Positions 8,915 to 17,856 of a stretch of 64,000 nucleotides of DNA are shown here, piece after piece (positions within the stretch are counted from its first letter, which is position 1; each line of letters begins with the position of its first letter). The stretch is taken from contig NZ_CP098805.1 of assembly GCF_023821985.2 (NCBI RefSeq), positions 1,488,001-1,552,000 of the forward strand. Reading direction: 5' to 3'. The notes below the pieces were generated by a model that was not told the DNA's origin, made no database searches, and saw only the letters and a list, made by a program, of their open reading frames with translations. The DNA is from Dyadobacter chenhuakuii. Its GTDB lineage: Bacteria; Bacteroidota; Bacteroidia; Cytophagales; Spirosomataceae. The translations under genes were made by a program, and so were the position numbers.

Positions 8915-9898
8915 ATGAAGCATATATCAGTTCTTGTTCCACAGGGCGATGCTGCGCTCGGGACCATTGAGGGGCCTTTCAAGTTTTTTAATTTCGTAAA
9001 CGACTTCCTGGCTGCTATGGGCCGCGAGCCGGCCTTTAATGTCCAGCTGGTGGGCATGACCGCTGATCCTCAGAAGTATAGCGGCGTTTTTACAGTGGTT
9101 CCGGATGTGACGATTCATGATCTGAAAAAAACTGATCTGGTCATCATTCCTGCTGTTAATGGTGATCGTGAAAGTGTGATTGAGATGAATAAGGTTTTTT
9201 TTCCGTGGATCATTGAGCAGCATGAGAACGGTGCGGAAGTGGCCAGCCTTTGTGTAGGCGCGTTTCTGCTCGCGGCCACCGGCATGTTGAACGGTAAAAG
9301 CTGCACAACGCACTGGATGTCAGCTTCGGATTTCAAAAATATGTTTCCCGAGGTGAACCTGATGGACAACCGCATTATCACCGACGAAAACGGCGTGTAT
9401 ACCAGCGGCGGCGCAAATACGTTCTGGAATCTGCTCGTTTATCTCGTCGAAAAATACGTGGACCGGCAGATGGCGATTTACACGACCAAATTTTTCATGA
9501 TCGAAATTGACCGCAATACGCAGTCGCCTTTCATTATGTTCACGGGCCAGAAAGAGCACGAAGATGTCGAAGTCAGGAAGGCGCAGGAATTTATAGAAAG
9601 GAGTTTTCAGGATAAAATTACAGTGGATCAGCTTTCCGAAATGTTCGCAATCGGCCGCCGCAGTTTTGAACGCAGATTTAAGAAAGCCACTTCCAATTCG
9701 ATTGTGGAATACATTCAGCGTGTGAAGATCGAGGCGGCCAAGAAAAGCTTTGAAGTGAGCCGGAAAAATGTGACCGAACTGATGTACGAAGTGGGTTATA
9801 CCGACACCAAAGCCTTCCGCAGTACATTCAGGAAAATCACAGGCTTATCCCCGGTTGAATACAGAAACAAATACAACAAAAGCCAGATCAGCGCCTGA
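8915..9898 (+). CDS. GlxA-type transcriptional regulator (DJ-1/PfpI domain plus AraC HTH)
   Basis: The ATG at 8915 starts MKHISVLVPQGDAALG, the usual opening of the DJ-1/PfpI-like domain. An in-frame ATG 36 bp upstream lies in the promoter. The 327-residue protein has the DJ-1-like domain at about 1-195, with a Cys at the nucleophile elbow (SLCVGAFLLAATG), and a C-terminal AraC/XylS domain at about 225-325 with two HTH motifs (ITVDQLSEMFAIGRRSFERR; ELMYEVGYTDTKAFRSTFRK). Such proteins sense small ligands and activate nearby operons. The next gene is the minus-strand glycosidase, whose stop codon lies close by in convergent orientation, so the target is not obvious. Confidence 0.9.
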   Translation: MKHISVLVPQGDAALGTIEGPFKFFNFVNDFLAAMGREPAFNVQLVGMTADPQKYSGVFTVVPDVTIHDLKKTDLVIIPAVNGDRESVIEMNKVFFPWIIEQHENGAEVASLCVGAFLLAATGMLNGKSCTTHWMSASDFKNMFPEVNLMDNRIITDENGVYTSGGANTFWNLLVYLVEKYVDRQMAIYTTKFFMIEIDRNTQSPFIMFTGQKEHEDVEVRKAQEFIERSFQDKITVDQLSEMFAIGRRSFERRFKKATSNSIVEYIQRVKIEAAKKSFEVSRKNVTELMYEVGYTDTKAFRSTFRKITGLSPVEYRNKYNKSQISA

Positions 9899-9901
9899 TT
9901 G

Positions 9902-12340
9902 CTATTTCAATTCAGCGCTGACCACATTGATTTTACCATTTACTTCTATTGTGTCAAATGTGCCATTGGACTTCGTAGCCACTGCTTTCCCATTGACCTG
10001 ATAATTTTTGAATTTCGCAGTCGGCAGCGCGATTTCCAGCTTCCAGCTTTCCTGCGACTGTGAAAGGTTCAGGCGGATGCTTTTTCCATTCCTTTTAAAT
10101 GTATAATCCAGCGCATTGTCGCCTATGATCACGTTTTCCAGACTTGCATCATTCCAGGACGATGGCATCTGCGGTTGAATGCGAATCAATTTTTTAGATG
10201 CAAATGGTTGTATGCCAAAGAATTGCTGAACGATCGGGTAAGCGTAACTGTATACATTCCAGGCCTGCGCCATCATGCCGTAATCCGGTGAAACCTCATA
10301 GATAGAACCAGGAAGCGCGAAGCTGAATGATTTTGTCATTCTTTTCAAATAACCCAATGCGGCATCCGGACGTCCATAATTATTTTCGGAAATGGCCAGT
10401 ACGCCCGTTGGAAGTGTCATTACTGCACCTGTGTAAGTAAAAACTTTGTTGTTGCCAGCAACAGAACGCTCATCTTTCCCGGCCGACTCATCCCGGTCGA
10501 TGCCTGTCACAAAGGCGCCGAAGGGGTTTACAAACTGGGAGGCTGTCTGCAACGCGGACAGCGCTTTTGCAGTATCAGCAATGCCGGTTTCCATGGGCGT
10601 GTTCACAACCCAATTGTGGTGCACCACAAATCCGCGCTTATTGTTTGATTTCGAGCTCGTTATTTTGGCCTTCGCTGCTTTAAGCTCTTCCACTGCCCAG
10701 GGCTTTTTCAATGTGTCGGCACGGATGATGGCATCATCAATGAGGCTGATCGCCTGCCTTGGTGTGCCGATAAAATCCGCATAGGAGTTGCTTTCAGGAA
10801 CCCAGAACTCCCGATTGATCTTGATGCGAAGCTTGTCCGCAATGCTGGAATAATGTTGAGCCAACTTTTTGTCCCCCATTTCCGTGGCAAGTTCAGCGGC
10901 GTCGGCGAAGGCTTTTTGGGTGTACGCAGCGACGTCGGTCATTTCGCTGTTCATGCCGTGGATTTCCATCATGCCAAATCCGTCAGGCAGCAGGTTGCCA
11001 TCTTTGTCATTCTCTTTGAGCAGCCAGTTCAATCCTTTTTTAAGGGTAGGGAAATATTTTTTAAGAAATTCCTTGTCACCGGTCCAGCGATAAACCTGCG
11101 CCACCAGCGAGGTGAATTGCGGCGTTTCGTTAATGTTGCCAGGATTGTAAACAGCGCCGTTCGTGGAGGTTTCATGCATAATGCGGCCATTTCCATTCAC
11201 TTTTTCCGAGAGTTTGTGAACCACTTCAACTGCATTTTTCACCAACTCAGGCTGACCTGTGGCAATGAGCCCTTTGAGCGCATACTCGCTGTCCGCACCA
11301 AACCACCAGGGATAATCCGGAGCGCCGGCAGACAATCCGCGGCCAATTTCAGGCACATCGCGGATGAGCCAGTCGGTGTTGTACTTGGTCCACCGAAAGG
11401 CTTGTTCCAGGTTTTTGTCGGGAATTGTCAGTTTGGTTTTAGAATCAATGGATTTATATCGCTCTTTCTTTGCGAGCAGTAATTTAGCGGCATTCGCCTG
11501 TGTTTCTGTAAATGTTTTTCGCGCGTCTTTTTTTGATTTGTAGGAACCGGAGATGGTTATAGAAAGGCTTATGGCACTGTTTCCGTCAATAGCAAGCTCA
11601 TATTGCAGCGAAGCGGAAACGCCCTTTCCCTGGGGTTTGTAATCGCAAGTGATGGCCTTCTGCTGATGCGATTTGGGCGACATGGCAGCGCCAAACATCA
11701 CATACCAATCATTCAAACTATCCTTAGCGATCCAGCTGTGCGACGCCTCGTCCCAGGTCGTCACATCCGGGCCATCAACCATATTGGTTCTTTCACCCAG
11801 CCAAACCGGGCGGAGATCGGTATAACCATTGAAATCAAACTGAATGTTGAGCTTGTCTTTTCCTTCATTGATAAAAGTGTATTCCACCACCACAGCCTCT
11901 TTGCCATCTGGCACGAACTGGAAACGCTCTACTTTCAACCCCGGAAGGCCGGTCGTAAAAACGTGTTTATTGGCAAAAGGGTAATTAACGAATGTATCCG
12001 CCTTCGTGAGACAAGCAGACTGATTAGCAACCGTCACAGAAGCCGTGAAGCCATCCATCAGCTTGATCGGATGGTTCCAGATGCCGCCCATTTCGCCGGT
12101 AACATGCCAGCCAAGATCAGGAAATGTCCCGTTTTGATGGCCCACCATGTAAACGCGATCGCCCGCAGTAATGTAAGGCGTTTTGAGATAAATACTTTTG
12201 CCCCGAATGTTCTCCGTATCGCTGACCACACTTTGCAGATTCTGCGCGCTACGATCACTTTTCGAGCATTCTAGAAAGAAAATGGAGCAAAAGCCAATCA
12301 AAATCAGCAAATTTCTCAGTCTGTCAGGGGCTGTTTTCAT
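9902..12340 (-). CDS. Lipoprotein six-hairpin glycoside hydrolase (MGH1/GDE-like)
   Basis: This 812-residue protein has a lipoprotein signal with the lipobox cysteine at C25 (FFLEC), an N-terminal beta-sandwich (about 45-280), and an (alpha/alpha)6 barrel (about 310-700). The barrel has the acidic and aromatic blocks of glucosidase/debranching-type hydrolases, such as YPWWFGADSEYALKG, GLNWLLKENDKDGNLLPDG and YGMMAQAWNVYSYAYPIVQ, and is followed by a C-terminal beta domain. The acid and base residues cannot be assigned with certainty. It probably acts at the periplasmic side of a membrane on an oligosaccharide. It stands alone, convergent with the GlxA regulator 4 bp away, with a 129-bp gap upstream. 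Confidence 0.82.
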   Translation of the reverse strand: MKTAPDRLRNLLILIGFCSIFFLECSKSDRSAQNLQSVVSDTENIRGKSIYLKTPYITAGDRVYMVGHQNGTFPDLGWHVTGEMGGIWNHPIKLMDGFTASVTVANQSACLTKADTFVNYPFANKHVFTTGLPGLKVERFQFVPDGKEAVVVEYTFINEGKDKLNIQFDFNGYTDLRPVWLGERTNMVDGPDVTTWDEASHSWIAKDSLNDWYVMFGAAMSPKSHQQKAITCDYKPQGKGVSASLQYELAIDGNSAISLSITISGSYKSKKDARKTFTETQANAAKLLLAKKERYKSIDSKTKLTIPDKNLEQAFRWTKYNTDWLIRDVPEIGRGLSAGAPDYPWWFGADSEYALKGLIATGQPELVKNAVEVVHKLSEKVNGNGRIMHETSTNGAVYNPGNINETPQFTSLVAQVYRWTGDKEFLKKYFPTLKKGLNWLLKENDKDGNLLPDGFGMMEIHGMNSEMTDVAAYTQKAFADAAELATEMGDKKLAQHYSSIADKLRIKINREFWVPESNSYADFIGTPRQAISLIDDAIIRADTLKKPWAVEELKAAKAKITSSKSNNKRGFVVHHNWVVNTPMETGIADTAKALSALQTASQFVNPFGAFVTGIDRDESAGKDERSVAGNNKVFTYTGAVMTLPTGVLAISENNYGRPDAALGYLKRMTKSFSFALPGSIYEVSPDYGMMAQAWNVYSYAYPIVQQFFGIQPFASKKLIRIQPQMPSSWNDASLENVIIGDNALDYTFKRNGKSIRLNLSQSQESWKLEIALPTAKFKNYQVNGKAVATKSNGTFDTIEVNGKINVVSAELK

Positions 12341-12469
12341 GAAAAAAAGAATGTTATCAGGCAGATTTCGGACTGACCCGAAAACGCTTCAAGATAACAC
12401 TTTTAAATCATGCATAAATTACCTGATTTCTTTCCCACCCAGCCGGGCAGCTAGCACGGGTTTCGAACC

Positions 12470-12856
12470 TTACCCCTGTAAAACCGACAGGATATTTCCG
12501 GCAGGATCCTTGAACCAGGCTACGGAAGGTTTTCCTCGGCTAATGTTGTTTTCGTCCGTCTTTAGCCCCGGGAAATCGTAGCTTTCAAATGTTACACCCA
12601 GTGCTTTCAGGTCTTTTACAGCTGTGTCAATGTCGTCGACCGGGAAGTTGAGAACCGTGAATGTGGCAGGCGTATGATTTGGTTTTTCATACAGGATCAC
12701 GTCGCTGCTTCCCGCAATGTGCAGTTGCAGCAAGCCCATTTCTTCCACTTCGGAGAGGTCAATGCTCAGGACATTTCCGTAAAAAGCCTTTGCTTTTTGC
12801 AGATCGTCCACGGAAAATCCACTGAATGCTTTTGTTTCTCTAAACATGATTTTCAA
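12470..12856 (-). CDS. VOC family protein (glyoxalase/bleomycin-resistance fold)
   Basis: This 128-residue single-domain protein has two beta-alpha-beta-beta-beta units. The first unit contains AFSGFSVDDLQKAKAFYGNVL, the second TFTVLNFPVDDIDTAVKDLKALGV, and the end has the family's WFKDPAGNILSVLQ. VOC proteins bind metals and act on small electrophiles or bind drugs, and the substrate is not clear here. The ATG lies 13 bp after the stop codon of the MFS transporter on the same strand, which indicates an operon and makes a link to resistance or detoxification plausible but unproven. Confidence 0.88.
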   Translation of the reverse strand: MKIMFRETKAFSGFSVDDLQKAKAFYGNVLSIDLSEVEEMGLLQLHIAGSSDVILYEKPNHTPATFTVLNFPVDDIDTAVKDLKALGVTFESYDFPGLKTDENNISRGKPSVAWFKDPAGNILSVLQG

Positions 12857-12869
12857 ATTTTATTGATGA

Positions 12870-14210
12870 CTAGATTTCTCCCTCTGCTTGAATTGCGTCG
12901 GCTTCTGTAAATGCAGGTTCCGGTTTCTTATAGATCTGAGATAACTGATGATACGCCTTCGATCGCATTGCAATTAATGTTACAATAAGTCCCAGAATGC
13001 CGGTTACAGTAAATAAAAGTGCCAGCCCACGTGCAGTGCCTGTCCCGAACCAAGAGCCGATAAGGTCCACACCGGCGCCGGTTGTCATAAATGGTATGAA
13101 GACAAATTTGGCCATAGGTCCTATCATAAAGGCAGTGATAGGCGATGCTGCTTGCTCAATGCTTTGTGCAAAGCCAAAAACGCGTCCCTGTCTCTCATGC
13201 GGAATTACTTTTTGCAGGATCGTTTGTTCCGTTGCTTCCACGACGGGGATCAGGCAGAGATAAATAAACATGCCAATGCCCAGCAATATGATGGATGCCT
13301 GAATTGTGAAGAATATACAGATCGTCCACATGATAATGTTGGCAACAAACAATGTACGCAACGGCTTCTTTCCCAGGCCTTTTTTGGCAACAACAAGCCC
13401 GCCGACAATAAATCCAAGGCTTAACACACCCCACAATATTCCCCAGGCCTGAACCGAAACCAGCGAAAGGCCGTAAGCGTCCATGAGCGACATGAACACA
13501 CCGCCGAGGAAATTATTAAATGTATTGAAGAAAATCAGCCCGAAGAGGCCCGGTACTAATCCTACAACGGCGATAGTACCCTTGATATCAATGCTTTCCA
13601 GGTGCGAACCCGTCTGAACGATCTCCTTTTCAGGAATATGGATTGTGAATAAATGCAGCAGCACTGCGATGGTTAACCCAACGGCCAGTGCCAGCATCCA
13701 GGTCATGCCCAGAAACCCGATTACAAGACCACTGAAAATAGATGCTACTAAAAAGGAAACACCATTAACGGTCCCAACCAGACCATTTGCCTTGTCACGT
13801 TCGTCTTCCTCGATCAGAATGGTAACAACAGTTGAAATGGCGATGGCCCGGATATTGCCGACCAATGCGCCCAGTAGGCAAAGGACAATCAAAACCCAGA
13901 GTCCGATGCTGCCTGGATTCTTGAAATCGGCTTCGGGTGTTAACACATAGGTAAGCAACGCCAGAATATATAGGATCAATGTTGCAATGCCGGAAATGGT
14001 CATCGAGGTTTTTTTCTTATAACGGTCCACAATGGAGCCCAGGAAAAAGCCGGATAGTGCAACGGTTGCGAAGTAAATCCCGGCCATGACCGAGGTGGCA
14101 ATGACGGATTTGGTTTCCAGATATGCCCAAAAAGTAACCGCGAACCAGACGAACGTGTTCGTCAGGGTCGCGGCCAGGGAATTAGCTAAAATGGAATAAA
14201 ACGTTTTCAT
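12870..14210 (-). CDS. MFS transporter (EntS/multidrug-type)
   Basis: This 446-residue membrane protein has about twelve hydrophobic helices in two sets of six. The loop between helices 2 and 3 reads GSIVDRYKKK, a form of the MFS motif-A loop, and a longer cytoplasmic loop follows helix 6. The overall layout is like the EntS-type exporters that move siderophores or drugs out of the cytoplasm. A VOC gene follows 13 bp downstream. The transported compound is unknown. No regulator is adjacent on this strand. Confidence 0.88.
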   Translation of the reverse strand: MKTFYSILANSLAATLTNTFVWFAVTFWAYLETKSVIATSVMAGIYFATVALSGFFLGSIVDRYKKKTSMTISGIATLILYILALLTYVLTPEADFKNPGSIGLWVLIVLCLLGALVGNIRAIAISTVVTILIEEDERDKANGLVGTVNGVSFLVASIFSGLVIGFLGMTWMLALAVGLTIAVLLHLFTIHIPEKEIVQTGSHLESIDIKGTIAVVGLVPGLFGLIFFNTFNNFLGGVFMSLMDAYGLSLVSVQAWGILWGVLSLGFIVGGLVVAKKGLGKKPLRTLFVANIIMWTICIFFTIQASIILLGIGMFIYLCLIPVVEATEQTILQKVIPHERQGRVFGFAQSIEQAASPITAFMIGPMAKFVFIPFMTTGAGVDLIGSWFGTGTARGLALLFTVTGILGLIVTLIAMRSKAYHQLSQIYKKPEPAFTEADAIQAEGEI

Positions 14211-14360
14211 GGCTAATAGTAAGTAGATGTGTCGTGCTGAAATGGATCCAATTCCGACATTACAAAATTACTACATCAAGCCATCATGCAGAGAGGTGTT
14301 ATAAGACAATTTCAGGGTGGAATTGTGCCATTCTCCGCATGCCGTTTGTGGTAACTTTCA

Positions 14361-14987
14361 TCAGGGAACGCTGCGAACGGGCACCGTCTGCTGCACAGGC
14401 TGCGTTTTCTGTACAGGTTGGGTTTGCTGCACCGGCTGCGACTGCCGGGCGGGCTGCGTTTGCTGAACATTCTGTCTGGTTGCCGGAACGGTCGTTGTTC
14501 TGTTGGTCGTCGTTGTGGTTGTTGATGTCGCAGGTTGCATTACACCGGGCGTTGTTTGTGTGGTTGTAGTGCCATTCTGTGTCTGCACATTCGTCTGGGT
14601 TTGCCCGTTAGATCCTGTTTGTGGTGTTGCAGTTGTAGTTTGTTCAATCTCAGTTACTTGCTCAACTGGCTGTGTCGTTGCAGGCATGTATCTTTCAGGC
14701 ATTGTGGCCGGGTCCTGCGATGTGTTTACCTTAGGAACCTGCCCTTGCTGCACCACAGGCACCGGATCTGATACTACGCTGGGATCCGCAGCTTGGGTCG
14801 CCCCCTGAATCTGTCCAGTCGGTTTTGGCTGATATTCGCTGTATGGCCTGGCGGGTTGTCCCGGGCCTGAGCTTGGAATTTTGCCGGTAGGAGCGGGCCG
14901 GGACCCGATTTTTTGTGCGTGTGATTCAACAAAAAATGCTTCTGCTAAAACCATTGCAGAAAATAATGTTACGGTCAGAATCTTCAT
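14361..14987 (-). CDS. Secreted Pro/Gln/Thr-rich low-complexity protein
   Basis: The ATG at 14987 places a signal peptide (MKILTVTLFSAMVLAEAFFVESHA) at the start. A frame from 15029 would add 14 residues before it. The mature 185-residue part is nearly all Pro, Gln, Thr, Ser and Val. There is a proline-rich N-terminal part (SRPAPTGKIPSSGPGQPARP), a middle part with runs of Thr and Gln, and at the C-terminus a repeated QPVQQT/QPVQKT unit read about five times. No folded domain is visible. It may be a cell-surface or periplasmic linker protein. The repeat count may vary between strains. The frame runs opposite a Val/Cys-rich shadow frame on the plus strand, which I reject. Confidence 0.7.
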   Translation of the reverse strand: MKILTVTLFSAMVLAEAFFVESHAQKIGSRPAPTGKIPSSGPGQPARPYSEYQPKPTGQIQGATQAADPSVVSDPVPVVQQGQVPKVNTSQDPATMPERYMPATTQPVEQVTEIEQTTTATPQTGSNGQTQTNVQTQNGTTTTQTTPGVMQPATSTTTTTTNRTTTVPATRQNVQQTQPARQSQPVQQTQPVQKTQPVQQTVPVRSVP

Positions 14988-15137
14988 ATAGTGTTGGATA
15001 GATTGAATGATAAATGTAATCCTATTCACAATCTTACCAAAACCATTCCAACGAAAACAGCACTGCGCTATTAAAACGCAGGCTGTTCCGGTTCAATTCG
15101 TGGCTAATAGATGCTGATGATGTGGCTGAATGTTGTT

Positions 15138-15662
15138 CTACCGATCCCAGAAAGCAGGCGGCTCAACACCCAGTGCTCGCAGATACACATATCCTTGTCC
15201 GCGGTGATGGATCTCGTTATCGATCAGATAAATAATTGTGTTCAGGATTGTGTTCTCATACATTCCGAACGCAGCTTCACTTTCCTCAAATCGCTCAGGA
15301 CGGATCTGTGGCCAGAGCGTGTTAATGTATTCAGTTACCAGGTCCCAAAGGTTCAGCACTTCCTGTTTTGTTGGCGGTGGAGGCGTTGAGTGATCCAGAA
15401 CGGGATCACCAAAAGTCCAGTCACCGAATGCAACGCCGCGAATTCCGGGTGCTGCCAGGCCGATCATTTCCATCGTCAGCAAAGAGAATGGACGCATGCC
15501 GCCGATGGAGAAATTGTAAAACGCATCCTCAGGAAATGCTTCGATTACCCTGCGCGTCAGCGCGCGGTGTCCCTGCCAGTGATTGAGCAGTGCTTCGGTT
15601 GTGAATAGTGCTGGTGAAACAGCGGTTTCATTGGTGAAGGTGTTGTTGGTTTCCATTGTCAA
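15138..15662 (-). CDS. DinB family protein
   Basis: This 174-residue four-helix-bundle protein has the metal-site His in LLNHWQGHRAL near the N-terminus and EIHHRGQGYVYLRALGV near the C-terminus, the usual DinB pattern. Family members are metal-dependent, and several are bacillithiol- or mycothiol-dependent transferases, while others have no known reaction. A start 6 bp further in is equally possible. It is divergent from the tetR gene, and the 155-bp gap between them holds the tandem palindromes at 15763-15790, so it could belong to the TetR regulon. Confidence 0.85.
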   Translation of the reverse strand: MTMETNNTFTNETAVSPALFTTEALLNHWQGHRALTRRVIEAFPEDAFYNFSIGGMRPFSLLTMEMIGLAAPGIRGVAFGDWTFGDPVLDHSTPPPPTKQEVLNLWDLVTEYINTLWPQIRPERFEESEAAFGMYENTILNTIIYLIDNEIHHRGQGYVYLRALGVEPPAFWDR

Positions 15663-15762
15663 AGGTTTTTAGTGATTTTTTGTTTGAACAATACAAAGGA
15701 AACATGGCCTTATGACAGCAGTATGTCAGCAGGTTTTTGAGTGTGAAAAATATTTTTTTTTG

Positions 15763-15790
15763 GTAAAATGATTTTACTAAACACTGTTTA
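15763..15790. promoter_or_regulatory. Tandem palindromic operators upstream of tetR
   Basis: Two perfect odd-centred palindromes lie end to end, 27 bp before the tetR ATG: GTAAAAT-G-ATTTTAC at 15763-15777 and TAAACA-C-TGTTTA at 15778-15790. TetR-family dimers bind such short inverted repeats, and a near copy of the second one lies at the start of the tolC gene (16450-16462). This supports autorepression of tetR and possibly control of the divergent dinB-like gene. Confidence 0.6.
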
Positions 15791-15817
15791 TTATATTTAC
15801 GACGAAAACACTGAAAT

Positions 15818-16432
15818 ATGGCGATCAAGGAGAGAAAAGAGCGGGAGAGGCAGGATATGCGCAATCTGATCATTGATTCCGCCACGCAGCTGTTTTTAAA
15901 GCAGGGTTATGACAAAACCTCCATCCGGACCATTGCGGAGGACATTGAATACAGCCCGGCTACCATTTATTTGTATTTTAAAGACAAGGATGAAATTTTT
16001 TACGTCATCCACGAAAATGCATTCGCATTACTGGACAAGCAGTTCCGCAAGCACGATGGAATCGAAAACGCTTTTGACCGATTGATCGCTGTATGCAAAA
16101 CTTATGTCAAGTTCGCGATGGACAATCCCGACTACTACGATCTGATGTTTATCATGCGCGCACCGCTCTCGCAGATCAAATCTGAGGAAAAATGGGATGC
16201 CGGTGAATGTGCATTTGAATATGTGGTGGATACGATCGCCGCCTGCCTGGAAGCGAATCTTATCAAACCGATGGACAAATACGTCCTTGCGATATCCGTG
16301 TGGTGCTTTGGGCACGGGTTGGTCTCCCTGTATGTGCGTGAAAGATTGTCCATTATGGATATGCCTAACGATGTAATGCTTCACATGATGGAAAGCTCCG
16401 TCAACTTTTTTTTAGAAAACCTGAGAGTGTAA
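15818..16432 (+). CDS. TetR/AcrR family repressor of the RND operon
   Basis: This 204-residue protein has an N-terminal TetR HTH (about 15-62: LIIDSATQLFLKQGYDKTSIRTI, then EYSPATIYLYFKDKDEIF) and a helical ligand-binding C-terminal half. It is the first gene of a four-gene plus-strand cluster. tolC follows 12 bp downstream, then the adaptor and the pump. Family members repress efflux genes until a substrate binds. The tandem palindromes upstream (15763-15790) and the matching site over the tolC start (16450-16462) fit this role. The inducer is unknown. Confidence 0.9.
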   Translation: MAIKERKERERQDMRNLIIDSATQLFLKQGYDKTSIRTIAEDIEYSPATIYLYFKDKDEIFYVIHENAFALLDKQFRKHDGIENAFDRLIAVCKTYVKFAMDNPDYYDLMFIMRAPLSQIKSEEKWDAGECAFEYVVDTIAACLEANLIKPMDKYVLAISVWCFGHGLVSLYVRERLSIMDMPNDVMLHMMESSVNFFLENLRV

Positions 16433-16444
16433 AAAAATTTAGCC

Positions 16445-17842
16445 ATGAGTAAACAGTGTTCACTAAATAAACGTCATTTACATCTCAGTAAGTGGCCTGA
16501 CCGTCTACGTCAAAAACTGCTCCTTTTCGCAGTAATGACTTTTATTACCCAAACGCTTTTTGCGCAAAACCGCGTACTGGATGCTTACATAAGCCAGGGA
16601 TTGAAGAATAACCAGGGATTGAAACAACAGGATTTTTTGCTGCAAAAGAGCCTGTATGCACTGAAAGAAGCCAAAAGTTATTTCCTGCCGGAAGTCAATT
16701 TCAACACATCCTATCTGGACTCACGCGGAGGAAGGAAGATCAGCATTCCGATCGGTGATCTGCTGAATCCGGTTTACACATCATTAAACCAGCTGACGAG
16801 CTCGTCGGCATTTCCGCAGGTCGAGAATGTAAACCAGACATTTAATCCCAACAATTACTATGACGCCAAATTCCGCACCTCGCTGCCGCTCTACAATCCG
16901 GAAATAGGGGTTAATACCAAAATCCGAAAGGAACAAATCCATTTCCAACAGGCTGATTATGATGTGTATAAGCGCGAATTGGTCAAGGAAATCAAGCTTG
17001 GTTACTATGCTTACCTGCAATCCGAAGAAGCGATCCGCATCCTGGAAAGCGCCGTAACCCTGGCCCGGGAAAACCTGCGCTTCAATCGCGTGCTCGTGAG
17101 TAATGATAAGGCAATAAGGACAGTTGTGAGCCGCTCGGAGAATGAACTGATCGGGTTGGAAGCAAAATTGGAAGAAGCCAGGTATCAATCCAAAAGCGCA
17201 GCGGCTTATTTCAACTTCCTGCTGAACACGCCGCTGGACTCTAAAATAGAAACCGGCGACAACATCCAGACCGAGCTGGCGGCGGGAGCAGGCACATTGG
17301 CCAAACGCGAGGAATTGTTGAAACTGGAATCGCTGGGCAGGATCAACACGCTTTCCGCCCAGCTGGAAAAAGGGACTGCCCTGCCAAGGTTAGCAACGTT
17401 TATAGACCTGGGTTCACAAGGTGATTTCCTCAATTTTAACAATGATACGCGTTATTATCTGTTCGGGCTTACGCTCGACTGGCGCGTTTTTGCGGGTAAC
17501 CGCACGCAATACCGAACCAAGCAGGCACTACTGGATGGTAAAGTGACGGGCGAGCGCATCAGTCAGGCGGAGCAGCAGCTGGAACTGGAAGCGCAGACGG
17601 CTGCTAACAAACTGAATGCAGCCATCAAAATATACCAGGCATCCAAAAGTCAAACGGCACTTTCCCAGCAATATTACCAGGATCAGCAGAAGCTTTACCG
17701 CGAAGGCCAATTGCTTTACATTGAGTTACTTGATGCGCAAAACAGGCTCATCAGTGACCAGTTGCAGCAAAGTATTTCCTATATGATCATGCAGACACGT
17801 TCCGCAGAGTTGGAGCGTGCGCAAGCCAGTTATTCATTCTAA
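16445..17842 (+). CDS. TolC-family outer-membrane efflux channel
   Basis: The 465-residue protein carries a signal peptide after a long basic N-terminus (cleavage near TLFAQ, residue 40), and then two outer-membrane efflux repeats of alpha-helical coiled coil and beta-strands, typical of TolC/OprM. It should form the trimeric exit duct of the RND pump encoded downstream. It lies 12 bp after tetR and 14 bp before the adaptor gene. Codons 2-6 overlap the candidate operator at 16450-16462, so TetR bound there could block transcription from upstream. The next in-frame ATG is inside the signal peptide, so the start at 16445 is kept. Confidence 0.9.
   Translation: MSKQCSLNKRHLHLSKWPDRLRQKLLLFAVMTFITQTLFAQNRVLDAYISQGLKNNQGLKQQDFLLQKSLYALKEAKSYFLPEVNFNTSYLDSRGGRKISIPIGDLLNPVYTSLNQLTSSSAFPQVENVNQTFNPNNYYDAKFRTSLPLYNPEIGVNTKIRKEQIHFQQADYDVYKRELVKEIKLGYYAYLQSEEAIRILESAVTLARENLRFNRVLVSNDKAIRTVVSRSENELIGLEAKLEEARYQSKSAAAYFNFLLNTPLDSKIETGDNIQTELAAGAGTLAKREELLKLESLGRINTLSAQLEKGTALPRLATFIDLGSQGDFLNFNNDTRYYLFGLTLDWRVFAGNRTQYRTKQALLDGKVTGERISQAEQQLELEAQTAANKLNAAIKIYQASKSQTALSQQYYQDQQKLYREGQLLYIELLDAQNRLISDQLQQSISYMIMQTRSAELERAQASYSF
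16450..16462. promoter_or_regulatory. Second candidate TetR operator, over the tolC start
   Basis: TAAACA-G-TGTTCA differs at one arm position from a perfect palindrome and from the reverse complement of the 15778-15790 operator (TAAACA-C-TGTTTA). It begins 18 bp after the tetR stop codon and covers codons 2-6 of the tolC-like gene. Confidence 0.55.
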
Positions 17843-17856
17843 ACTTAAAATATGCC

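Noticed and set aside
14503..14808. Val/Cys-rich plus-strand frames opposite the Pro/Gln/Thr-rich gene
   Set aside because: They are the complement of Gln/Thr/Pro codons and have no start region or family feature of their own.
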